Shown here one piece after another: positions 25,579 through 33,053 of a DNA stretch of 64,000 nucleotides. Numbering within the stretch: the stretch's first letter is position 1; the number at the start of each line of letters is the position of its first letter. Location of the stretch: contig NZ_JAIFAG010000001.1 in the NCBI RefSeq assembly GCF_020012125.1, forward strand, positions 868,001 to 932,000, read 5' to 3'. Made by a program: the position numbers and the translations under genes. The notes under the pieces are model-generated. The model was not told the DNA's origin and made no database searches. It worked only from the letters and a program-made list of their open reading frames with translations. This DNA is from Hymenobacter psoromatis (GTDB taxonomy: Bacteria > Bacteroidota > Bacteroidia > Cytophagales > Hymenobacteraceae).

Positions 25579-26934
25579 TCAGTCCTCCAACCCGTACTCC
25601 TGGAGCTTCCGGTAGAGCGTCGTGAGCCCGATGCCCAGCCGCCGGGCTACTTCGGGCTTGCTGCCGGCTAGCTCCTCCATGAGGCGCTTGATATGCTTGG
25701 CTTCCAACGCGCGCAGGCTGTCATCGTCGGCGGCAAAAACCGGACGTGCCCCGCTTTGGAATTCTTCGGGCAGATAATCCAGGCTCACCAGCTCGCCAGC
25801 CGGGGCCAGGATGGCGGCGCGCTCCAGCACGTTCTTCAGCTCGCGCACATTGCCCGGCCAGGGGTAGGCTTGCAGCGCGGCTCCGGCCTCGGGCGCGAGG
25901 CCGGGCAAGCGCTTAGCCAGCCGAACGGCGAAGTGCCGCAGGAAAAAATCGGCCAGCAGCGGCACGTCCGTCGCCCGCTCTTTCAGCGAGGGCACCAGGA
26001 TGGTAAACACCGAGAGCCGGTAGTACAAATCGGGCCGGAAGCGCCCCTCGGCCGCCTCCAGCTTGAGGTTGCGATTAGTGGCCGCCACCAGCCGCACGTT
26101 CACGCTCGTGGGCTTGGTGTCGCCAAGCTTGGTGAATTGCTGCATCTCCAAGACGCGCAGAAACTTAGCCTGCACATTCAGCTCCAACTCGCCGATTTCA
26201 TCCAGAAATAAGGTGCCGCCGCTGGCTTCTTCCAGTAAGCCTTTCTTGTCAGTAAGCGCCCCCGTGAAGGCCCCTTTTTTATAGCCAAACAGCTCGCTTT
26301 CCAGCAAATCTCTGGGGAAAGCGCTGCAATTGACGGCCACAAAGGGCTTGCTTTTGCGGGCGCTGGCCTCGTGCAACGCTTGGGCAAATAGCTCCTTACC
26401 CGCGCCGGTGGGGCCTTCGAGCAGCACGGTGCTATCGGTGGGCGCCACCTGCCGGGCCAGGTGCTGGGCGCGGCGCAGGGCCGGCGCCTCCCCAATCATG
26501 CTCTCGAAGCTGTGGCGCTGGCCCACCCGCTTTTCCAGCTCGGCCACCCGGCGCTGGAGGCGGGCCTTTTCGGCGGCGCGCTCCACCACCACCACCAGCT
26601 GCTGCTCAAAATCGCCCTTGGTGAGGTAGTCAAACGCCCCCAGCTTCATGGCCTTCACCCCGTCGGGGATGGTGCCGAAGGCCGTGAGCAGCACCACTTC
26701 GGCCAGCGGCGCGGCAGCGCGGTAGCGGGGCAGCAGCTCCACGCCGTGGCCGTCGGGCAGCTTCACATCGCTGAGCACCACCAGCACCTCGGCCGCGTGC
26801 TGACTTAGCAGGGCCAGACCCCGGTAGGCGTCGGGCGCTTGCAGCACGGTGTAGCCTTCCAGCTCCAGCACTTGGGCCAGCAGCTGGCGCAAGCGCGCTT
26901 CGTCGTCGATGAGGAGCAGGGTTCCGGTGGGCAT
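25579..26934 (-). CDS. NtrC-type sigma-54-dependent response regulator
   Basis: 451 aa. Receiver about 1-120 with Asp56 in VVLSDVKLPDG. The AAA+ sigma-54 activator domain spans about 145-375, with Walker A EGPTGAGKE, the sigma-54 contact loop GAFTGA within ELFGYKKGAFTGALTDKKG, and Walker B LFLDEIGEL. A C-terminal Fis-type helix-turn-helix follows at about 405-450 (PEVARRLGIGLTTLYRKL). It activates sigma-54 promoters when phosphorylated. The gene is followed at 26984 by the divergent ATPase gene. The HAMP sensor kinase is the nearest candidate partner. Confidence 0.94.
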   Translation of the reverse strand: MPTGTLLLIDDEARLRQLLAQVLELEGYTVLQAPDAYRGLALLSQHAAEVLVVLSDVKLPDGHGVELLPRYRAAAPLAEVVLLTAFGTIPDGVKAMKLGAFDYLTKGDFEQQLVVVVERAAEKARLQRRVAELEKRVGQRHSFESMIGEAPALRRAQHLARQVAPTDSTVLLEGPTGAGKELFAQALHEASARKSKPFVAVNCSAFPRDLLESELFGYKKGAFTGALTDKKGLLEEASGGTLFLDEIGELELNVQAKFLRVLEMQQFTKLGDTKPTSVNVRLVAATNRNLKLEAAEGRFRPDLYYRLSVFTILVPSLKERATDVPLLADFFLRHFAVRLAKRLPGLAPEAGAALQAYPWPGNVRELKNVLERAAILAPAGELVSLDYLPEEFQSGARPVFAADDDSLRALEAKHIKRLMEELAGSKPEVARRLGIGLTTLYRKLQEYGLED

Positions 26935-26983
26935 AGGGGGGTAGGGATGGCCGAATCAGGCCGCAAGTACGTAGTTTTGAAAT

Positions 26984-28273
26984 ATGCTAAAGCGCCTCCA
27001 CCTCCAGAATTTCACCGTTTTCGCCGATGCCGACTTTGAGTTTGGGCCGGGGCTGAATGTGCTGGTTGGGAATAATGGGACCGGGAAGAGCCATGTGTTG
27101 AAGGTGGGATATGCGATGCTCGAAACACTCGCTAATCTCTCGAAAGGTAAAGTTGATGCTTTTGAGCTTGATTGGAGTACACAAAACTTTCGCACTTATT
27201 TATCTGAAAATTTAAAAGGTGTTTTTCAGCCGGAGCGTAATGAACTGGGCAAACTTAGTAGGTGGGAGGCGCAGAAAGTAACATCTATAATTGCTGAATT
27301 TAGCAACATAAATCAGTTGCAAATGAGTGTCGTTCTTCCTTTTCAGGATAGTTCGCTACAAGTTGTTCAAGTACAATCAATAGGTAACCAACCTAAACCG
27401 GACGAAGTAGAAAACCCTTTATTTATTCCAGCTAAAGAAGTGCTGACGCTAGCTTGGATTAGCAGACTAGATGAGCGATATAAATTGCCAATAGATATTA
27501 CTTATCTGAATTTACTATCCTCGCTAAAACCGCTCGCGCTAAAACAGCCTAAAAAAGCTGCCGCAGAGTCTTTGGTTAAATTAGAAGATTTAAGTACCTG
27601 GCACGAATTAGTTTATGATAAAAGAAAGTCATGCTGAGCTTGTCGAAGCATCTCTATCGCGTAAGTAACCCCAACGTTTGCAGTTAGTTACGCGGTAGAG
27701 ATGCTTCGACAAGCTCAGCATGACCACCTCCTTTAACATAAGTTATTTACCAACGGGTACTTACTAGGCGGTACGATAGAGCAATCAGGTGAACGCTTCT
27801 ACCTCATACCTAAAGAGGGTACTTCAATAGAAATGAATTTAGTTGCTGAGGGAATTCGTAAATTTGCTATACTTTCTCAACTGCTGGCTAATGGTAAACT
27901 GACCCCTGAAACTACTCTTTTCTGGGATGAGCCCGAAGCCAACTTAAATCCCGCGCTTCTCCGAAAACTTGCCGCCATTTTAGCCGAACTTGCCCGCCAG
28001 GGATTCCAAATAATCCTGGCCACGCACAGCATGAGTTTGCTCAAAGCATTTCATATCCTATCGCGGCAGAAAGATGCCAAGGCGCTACCGATAAAGTATT
28101 TTGGGTTGAATGCTCGCCAAGGGGAGGCTACCACCGTAGTCACAACGGATAATTTCGAGTATTTGCCAGATGTGGTAGCACTGGAAGTTGAATTAGAACA
28201 GGCCGACGATTTAGAGGAGATTTTCGCCCGAGAAGACAGACAGTTTCATGCCGACAATAGAGGAGAAGAATAA
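26984..28273 (+). pseudogene. AAA/ABC-type ATPase gene interrupted by a palindromic element
   Basis: Two pieces of one ATPase: 26984-27637 and about 27737-28273. Piece 1 has Walker A GNNGTGKS (residues 29-36) right after LKRLHLQNFTVF, the usual opening of OLD/RecF-like AAA_15/AAA_21 proteins. Piece 2 has the signature-like LVAEGIRKFAIL, Walker B FWDEPEANLNP and the switch ATHSMSLLK. Between them lies a palindrome that brings stops at 27635 and 27734. Deleting 27622-27741, which leaves one copy of the flanking ATAA, gives a continuous 389-residue frame reading VYDKLFTNGY across the join. The gene overlaps the next by 26 bases. Base composition is visibly more AT-rich than its neighbours, which suggests transfer. 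Confidence 0.85.
27618..27741. mobile_element. MITE-like palindromic element (family A) with ATAA flanks, inside the ATPase
   Basis: The perfect-looking core runs 27628-27724: GTCATGCTGAGCTTGTCGAA to its reverse complement, with a 22-nt loop. Flanking ATAA copies are at 27618-27621 and 27738-27741. The unit plus one flank is 120 nt and its removal restores the host gene, so it is a real insertion and recent enough for the rest of the gene to remain intact. Confidence 0.82.
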
Positions 28274-28856
28274 GGAAACCGGTGAGGGACTCGCCTTTGA
28301 TTTCCATCCAAATTGGCAAGTAGTTAAGTATGACCAACAGGAAAATTTAGCCGCGAATGCAGCAGCGAGTTTTTACCGGCAAGTGATTGAAAAAGGGGGT
28401 GTGCAGCGTGTTCAGGGAATGGATATTGTGTGCCGCTTGCCTACTGAAATTGAACAACTGCAATTCATCGAAATCAAAGATGAGCGCAAGCGTAACCCAG
28501 CGAAGAGTACAAGCAAACGGCATGACAAGCTTTACAAAGCAGTGTTACGCAAAACCATTGGCACCTTGGCGGGCCTAACCTTGGCCGAGCGGTTAGGCCA
28601 TGACTCGTTGCGGCCGTTGGCTTGCCTGAGCAGGCAGCCTGCTATTGAGGTTATTTTATTTCTAGTTGAACCACCGCAATTGCCAGTGCCCGATGTAGGC
28701 AGCAAGCGGACGTTACGCCGCGTGGTTAGGCAGCAACGCAAAACCACGCTCGACCAACGATTGACAGCTAAATTGGAACAGTGGGGTCTGCCATTCAAGC
28801 TGTACAATCTCACCAACCGCCTGCCTCCCGACTGGCAGGTACGCGACCTCGCCTAG
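28248..28856 (+). CDS. Putative PD-(D/E)XK-type nuclease partner of the ATPase
   Basis: 202 aa; no named family recognised. Asp59 (GMDIVC) followed 16 residues later by Glu75-Ile-Lys77 (FIEIKDE) fits a PD-(D/E)XK active site on adjacent strands, and basic runs follow (KDERKRNPAKSTSKRHDK; later RRVVRQQRK). The start overlaps the ATPase end by 26 bases, so the two genes were translated together. An ATPase plus a nuclease-like partner is a layout shared by several antiphage systems, which makes defence the best guess, but homology to a known one is not shown. If the ATPase is dead, this gene may be in decay or act alone. Confidence 0.6.
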   Translation: MPTIEEKNKETGEGLAFDFHPNWQVVKYDQQENLAANAAASFYRQVIEKGGVQRVQGMDIVCRLPTEIEQLQFIEIKDERKRNPAKSTSKRHDKLYKAVLRKTIGTLAGLTLAERLGHDSLRPLACLSRQPAIEVILFLVEPPQLPVPDVGSKRTLRRVVRQQRKTTLDQRLTAKLEQWGLPFKLYNLTNRLPPDWQVRDLA

Positions 28857-28909
28857 CTCCCCCGAACCTTGGTCTTACTCCCTTTCATAAACTAAGCTTT
28901 CGCGACTCC

Positions 28910-29359
28910 ATGACCCTGCACTGGACCACTAAACCCTTTGAGGCCCTGACCCTGGCCGAACTCTACGCGCTGCTGCGCTTGCGGAGCGAGGTGTTCGTGG
29001 TGGAGCAAAACTGCCCGTTTCAGGATATGGACGGGCACGACCAGGCCGCCTACCACCTGCTGGGCCACACCGCGGCGGGCGAGCTGGCGGCCTACGCCCG
29101 GCTATTCGGGGCCGGGCGCAGCTACGCGCAGGTCAGCATTGGGCGGGTCGTGACTGCCCCGCGCTACCGGCGCGCCGGCCTGGGCCGCGAGCTGCTGCGC
29201 CAGGCCATTGGGGAGTGCGAGGCGCGGTTTGGGGTGCAACCCATCCAGATTGGGGCGCAGCAGTACCTGCGGGCGTTTTATGAGCGCTTTGGCTTCGCGG
29301 CGGAAGGCGCGGGGTATCTGGAAGACGGGATTCCGCATCTGCACATGGTGCGGGGGTAG
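28910..29359 (+). CDS. ElaA-family GNAT acetyltransferase
   Basis: 149 aa from the ATG at 28910; the frame stays open 129 bases upstream but without family match. It opens like ElaA (LRSEVFVVEQNCPFQDMDGHD) and has the acetyl-CoA motif VVTAPRYRRAGLGRELL, followed by YLRAFYERFGF and a closing PHLHMVR. GNAT enzymes transfer acetyl groups to amines; the ElaA substrate is not established. The stop codon TAG is the centre of a GGGGGTAGGG word. Confidence 0.88.
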   Translation: MTLHWTTKPFEALTLAELYALLRLRSEVFVVEQNCPFQDMDGHDQAAYHLLGHTAAGELAAYARLFGAGRSYAQVSIGRVVTAPRYRRAGLGRELLRQAIGECEARFGVQPIQIGAQQYLRAFYERFGFAAEGAGYLEDGIPHLHMVRG

Positions 29360-29925
29360 GGAGGCGCGCCGACTCCAACTTTCAGTGGTAGCACTGATGC
29401 CGGGCGGGGAAGGCCCGGATACCTTTGCCCCGCTACTAAACGAGAATTGAAGGGATAGCAATAAGGTAATGGTAGCAAGGGCACGCCAGGCATACGCCGC
29501 TGTGCACGGGAGGAGAGCGGTGGGCTGGCGCTGAGTGCCAGCCAGGGATAGGTACGAAGCGCGAGAGGGGGTAGGGAACAAACTAACAAGACCGGCCCAA
29601 GGTGGCCACTGGCAGCGCGTGCCGTCGGCCCGCCCCACTTGGCTAAAGCAAATTGCAGGTCTTCGCCTGGCTAGTAGCGACGCAAAATAGGGCGTTGCTG
29701 CGGGCTGGCAGTGTGTTTCCCTTTTTCCACCTGTCATTCCACGTTGATGAACTTACTGTAATTCCCCGTCAACCCCACCAACCTGCGGGCAGTGAGTCGA
29801 AGTGCCCCTTTCAATCGCACATCCGCAAGGCGGGGCCGGCGTGCTGTGCGGGGGCGGTGCGGCGGTCGGGTGGCCCCCTTTCGCAATCTTATCCCCTGAT
29901 TTTCAACTAATTTCCTACCCCCGCC
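29360..29925. other. 566-nt intergenic region, no convincing gene
   Basis: ORFs across it on both strands lack recognisable motifs, and the minus-strand ones mostly run into the antisense of ElaA. It holds two GC-rich inverted segments (GGGCGGGGAAGGCCC near 29402; GGCTGGCGCTGAGTGCCAGCC near 29523), one GGGGGTAGGG word and a good -7 box at 29420. It could encode a short structured RNA or be a decayed gene. Confidence 0.4.
29420..29427 (+). promoter_or_regulatory. -7 box in the 29.4 kb intergenic region
   Basis: TACCTTTG matches TAnnTTTG exactly. About 500 nt of non-coding sequence follow before the next gene, so a transcript from here would have a long leader or be non-coding. Confidence 0.35.
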
Positions 29926-30501
29926 ATGCCAGTTGATGACAACCCGGCCACTTCGGTCAGCACTTCCTACGATGTATCTCTGGAGCCTCAGCCCGATAAG
30001 CTCAGCTGCTGGGCCGGCTCGATGGCCATGCTCGTCAGCTACCAGCGCCAGCAGTCCGTGGTGCCCGAGGCGCTGGCCCAGGAAGTGGGCCGCAGCCTGC
30101 GCACCTCCTACGGCTGGGACATGCTCGAAGCCGTGAAGGACCATTTTGGCTTTCAGGATATTGCTCTGCCCAGCAACGCCAGCCTCTACCCCGAGCCCCA
30201 GCAGTGGGCCGACTGGCTGAGCCAATACGGCCCGCTGTGGATAACTGTGGTGGGCGCGCCCTCGCACGCCATCGTGGTGAAGGGCATCGAGGGCGACCTC
30301 ACCCCCGATGGCACCACGGTTAATATCCTGAATCCCTGGGACCTGAATACAGCTTTCGACAACGACCCGATTGACTTCAACCCGCCCAACAACGGGCTGG
30401 CCTACACCCAGTCGTTCGCCGATTTTGCGGCCAGCTTCGGCAACCTGGGCCTCGCTGACTACGGCGCGTGGCGGGTGCTGTACCTGCCCAGCGGCACGTA
30501 G
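29926..30501 (+). CDS. Papain-like cysteine protease
   Basis: 191 aa without signal peptide. The catalytic elements of papain-like (C39/C70 AvrRpt2-type) proteases are visible: Cys28 in LSCWAGSMAMLVSY, His114 in PSHAIVVKGIEGD and an Asn136-Pro-Trp-Asp139 motif (NILNPWD). The protein is one compact domain. No secretion genes or immunity partner stand next to it, so it could be cytoplasmic or an effector; the sequence does not decide. It converges with the ABC ATPase gene. Confidence 0.75.
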   Translation: MPVDDNPATSVSTSYDVSLEPQPDKLSCWAGSMAMLVSYQRQQSVVPEALAQEVGRSLRTSYGWDMLEAVKDHFGFQDIALPSNASLYPEPQQWADWLSQYGPLWITVVGAPSHAIVVKGIEGDLTPDGTTVNILNPWDLNTAFDNDPIDFNPPNNGLAYTQSFADFAASFGNLGLADYGAWRVLYLPSGT

Positions 30502-30524
30502 CCGCCCGGCAGGGGGGTAGGGAA

Positions 30525-31358
30525 TTATAGCGCCCGGATTTCCTGCTTCAGCTCGGCCACAAACTGCGTGAACTCGGGCTCGGCCTCCACGTCGGGGTGC
30601 CAGGCCAGGCCGCGCTGGGCCAGGTTGTACTGGTGGCGGGGGCTGATGGTGGCACCCGGCAGCAGCTGGCCGGTGGCGGGGTCGCGCTCGGGGGCCAGCA
30701 GCCAGAGCTGGTCGGCAAGGGCGGTGGTGGTCATGATGTCGTGCGAAACGATGAGCACGGTGTTCAGCTCGTGCAGCGTCGTGACCTCCACAATGAGCTT
30801 TTTCACCTCGTCAATCATCGCCACATCGAGGCCCGAAAACGGCTCATCAAGCAAAATTAAATGCTCGGAGCACAGCAATTGCTGCGCAATAGCCGCCCGC
30901 TGCCGCTGCCCGCCCGAGAGGTGGGCCGGGTACTTGCGGGCGTGCGCCGCCAGCCCAAAACGGCTTAGGTAAGCATCGGTGCGGGCTTTCGCCTCGGCCG
31001 GGTCGTGCTGGCGGCGGGCGGCCAGCAGCAGGTTATCCAGCAGGGTCAGGTGGTTGAAGAGGGGGTAGCGCTGCTGCACGTAGCCCACCGCGCCGGCCCG
31101 CACCGGCTGCTGGGCCTCGCCCACCCGCACGGTGCCGGTGCTGGGGGCCGCCAGCCCCGCCAGCAGCCGGCACAGCACCGACTTGCCCACGCCCGAGCGC
31201 CCGTAAATGCCCACCACCTGCCCCTGGTTGATGCCGGGCCGAATCACGTCGAGCACCTGTACATTAAGGTCACGCAGGATAACCTCGCTGCCAAATTGCA
31301 TGGACACGTCTTGCAGCGTAAGCAGCGGGTCTTTGTAGGAGTGGGGTAGGGCGGTCAT
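30525..31358 (-). CDS. ABC transporter ATPase of the five-gene cluster (NitT/TauT-like)
   Basis: 277 aa from the ATG at 31358; the frame is open further but only through REP sequence. Walker A GRSGVGKS, signature LSGGQRQR, Walker B LILLDEPFSGLD, switch IVSHDI. The length and the single-permease context suit the nitrate/sulfonate/taurine importer class. The C-terminal 45 residues (from about PERDPATG) are an extra tail beyond the core. It is the last gene of the minus-strand cluster that begins at 36636 and is separated from its permease by the inserted RAYT unit. Confidence 0.88.
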   Translation of the reverse strand: MTALPHSYKDPLLTLQDVSMQFGSEVILRDLNVQVLDVIRPGINQGQVVGIYGRSGVGKSVLCRLLAGLAAPSTGTVRVGEAQQPVRAGAVGYVQQRYPLFNHLTLLDNLLLAARRQHDPAEAKARTDAYLSRFGLAAHARKYPAHLSGGQRQRAAIAQQLLCSEHLILLDEPFSGLDVAMIDEVKKLIVEVTTLHELNTVLIVSHDIMTTTALADQLWLLAPERDPATGQLLPGATISPRHQYNLAQRGLAWHPDVEAEPEFTQFVAELKQEIRAL

Positions 31359-31366
31359 GGTAGGGG

Positions 31367-31444
31367 GTAGCGTGGACTCTGCGAGTCCGCGCGTGGAAAC
31401 GTTGTGCAATGACACCACGCGCGGACTCGCAGAGTCCACACTAC
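31367..31444. repeat. REP pair (family B), copy 1
   Basis: 78-bp inverted pair; both feet are GTAG (CTAC at the right end). Each 30-nt arm carries the mini-hairpin GACTCTGCGAGTC. One mismatch between the arms. It starts 8 bases upstream of the ABC ATPase start codon and lies upstream of the RAYT gene. Confidence 0.92.
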
Positions 31445-31460
31445 GGCGTACTTTGCGGGC

Positions 31461-32060
31461 GTGCCCGATTTGATTAATTATGAGCGTCGTTTGCCGCATC
31501 GCTTGCCGCCGGGCGAGACTATTTTTCTCACTTTCCGGCTGGCTGGCTCCTTACCTCAGCAAGTGATAAATCAATGGCGCGAGGAAGACGAGCTAAAACG
31601 CAACCGCCTGGAGTTGAACTCAGAGCAGCGTTATACAGAGCAAAAGCGTTATTTCGGGCGGTTTGATGCGCAGTTAGCCAAGGCCGACTACGGGCCAACA
31701 TGGCTGGAGCAGCCCGAAGTGGCTGGCCTGGTAGCACAAGCACTACATTATTTCGATGGTAAAAGCTATGATTTGCTGTGCTATTGTTTAATGCCCAATC
31801 ATGTGCATCTCGTTGTGTCACTGCCGGTTGAGGCACCCCCTTTGCTAAAGACACTTCAGCGCCTGAAAGGCTACACTGCTACGCAGGCTAATAAGCTGCT
31901 GTTGCGTAGTGGAGCTTTTTGGCAAGCTGAGAGTTATGACCACGTAGTTCGCCAGGGAGAGTTGGCGCGCATTATCGCGTATGTATTGGAAAACCCGGTG
32001 AAAGCTGGTCTGGCGGCTGATTGGCAGCAGTGGCCGCACACCTACTTGGCCCCGATGTAG
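31461..32060 (+). CDS. REP-associated tyrosine transposase (RAYT)
   Basis: 199 aa from a GTG start. It is a Y1/HUH transposase of the RAYT type: His114-Val-His116 in CLMPNHVHLVVS, the helix LLKTLQRLKGYTATQANKLL with candidate catalytic Tyr138, and the RAYT-specific FWQAESYDHVVR followed by an ENPVKAGL tail. It is flanked on both sides by matching REP pairs and so forms a complete REPtron. It lies antisense to the ABC cluster between permease and ATPase. Its stop codon TAG is supplied by the GTAG foot of REP copy 2. The frame is intact, so it may still be active. Confidence 0.93.
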   Translation: MPDLINYERRLPHRLPPGETIFLTFRLAGSLPQQVINQWREEDELKRNRLELNSEQRYTEQKRYFGRFDAQLAKADYGPTWLEQPEVAGLVAQALHYFDGKSYDLLCYCLMPNHVHLVVSLPVEAPPLLKTLQRLKGYTATQANKLLLRSGAFWQAESYDHVVRQGELARIIAYVLENPVKAGLAADWQQWPHTYLAPM

Positions 32061-32134
32061 CGTGGACTCTGCGAGTCCGCGCGTAGGAACGTTGTGCAAT
32101 GACACCACGCGCGGACTCGCAGAGTCCACGCTAC
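32057..32134. repeat. REP pair (family B), copy 2
   Basis: 78 bp, nearly identical to copy 1 and in the same orientation, judged from the shared asymmetric loop ACGTTGTGCAATGACA. Its left GTAG contains the RAYT stop codon and its right CTAC contains the permease stop codon. Confidence 0.93.
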
Positions 32135-32904
32135 ATCGCTCCCAGCCCCGCGTAAGGGAAAAATACCTTCCGCAGCGCCTCGAAGCCATAGTCCTGCGCC
32201 ACACCCACGGCCAGAATTACCAGCTGAATCGCCACTACCCCATCCAAATGCAGGTAGCGGTTTTGCTTGTAAAGCAAAAGCCCGATGCCGCCTTCCGACT
32301 GGTACAGCGTCTCCACCAGCGTTATCAGCGTCCAGATGATGGCGAAATTCTGGCGGACTACTTCGAGCATATCAGCGAGCTTGCCGTGCACCACTACTTC
32401 CCAGAAGCTGCCCCACTCGCCCAGGCCCAGGGTGCGGGCGTGGTCCAGCTCCTCCTGGGTGGTGCTGAGGATGACGCGCGTCATGCCCGTCACCAGATAC
32501 ACCGTGGCCCCGAACACCAGCACCGAAAGCTTCACCTGGTGCCCCGAGCTGAGCAGCAGCGCCATAAAAAACGTGAGCCCCGTGAGGGTGAGGTAGCGCA
32601 GCTTGGAGGCCGCGAAGGCCAGCGGCCGGAAGAAGGGTAGGGCCGTGAGATACGAAATAAACAGCGCCAAAACCGTCGCAATGCCCAGCGCCTGCAACGC
32701 CGTGAGCAGGCTGGCCCACAGCTCGGGCAGTAAGCCTTGGGTAGTAATAAGGTCGCCGAGGGCGCGGAACACCTCCCCCAGACTAGGGAAAAGTTGAAGG
32801 GGGTAGAAAAGCCACAGCGCCAGCAGTGCCAGCACCTGGCCGGCCACGAGTGCGGCCAGCGTGGCGCGGCGTGGGTGGGCGTTGGGAGTGAAAAGGGGGC
32901 TCAT
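32131..32904 (-). CDS. ABC transporter permease of the five-gene cluster
   Basis: 257 aa from the ATG at 32904. An upstream in-frame ATG (33039) only adds translated family A repeat (it reads MLSLSKHL) and is rejected. About six hydrophobic segments. The cytoplasmic EAA-type loop is LDHARTLGLGEWGSFWEVVVHGKL, partly conserved against the nitrate/taurine permease class. It would form a homodimer with the ATPase encoded downstream. The stop lies in the REP foot at 32131. Confidence 0.85.
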   Translation of the reverse strand: MSPLFTPNAHPRRATLAALVAGQVLALLALWLFYPLQLFPSLGEVFRALGDLITTQGLLPELWASLLTALQALGIATVLALFISYLTALPFFRPLAFAASKLRYLTLTGLTFFMALLLSSGHQVKLSVLVFGATVYLVTGMTRVILSTTQEELDHARTLGLGEWGSFWEVVVHGKLADMLEVVRQNFAIIWTLITLVETLYQSEGGIGLLLYKQNRYLHLDGVVAIQLVILAVGVAQDYGFEALRKVFFPYAGLGAM

Positions 32905-32925
32905 GGGGAGAGTAGTGGGTTGAAA

Positions 32926-33030
32926 AAGAACGTCATGCTGAACGCAGTGAAGTATCTCGCTCGAATCGTTGGAATGGCAATGATTACTACCCCACGCGAG
33001 ATGCTTCGACAGGCTCAGCATGACGTTCTT
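32926..33030. repeat. Palindromic repeat (family A) in the ABC cluster
   Basis: 105 bp, ends AAGAACGTCATGCTGA and its complement; inner arm GAGATGCTTCGACAGGCTCA. It fills the gap between the permease start and the binding-protein stop. Confidence 0.88.
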
Positions 33031-33053
33031 ATTTGTCATTCAAAACCAAGATT

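Noticed and set aside
29102-29737. 211-residue minus-strand frame across the 29.4 kb gap, considered as a decayed transposase or intron ORF
   Set aside because: Half is antisense to ElaA and no reverse transcriptase, transposase or intron domain V pattern was found.
32905-33039. N-terminal extension of the ABC permease reading MLSLSKHL
   Set aside because: This is translated family A repeat, not protein; the ATG at 32904 fits the family.
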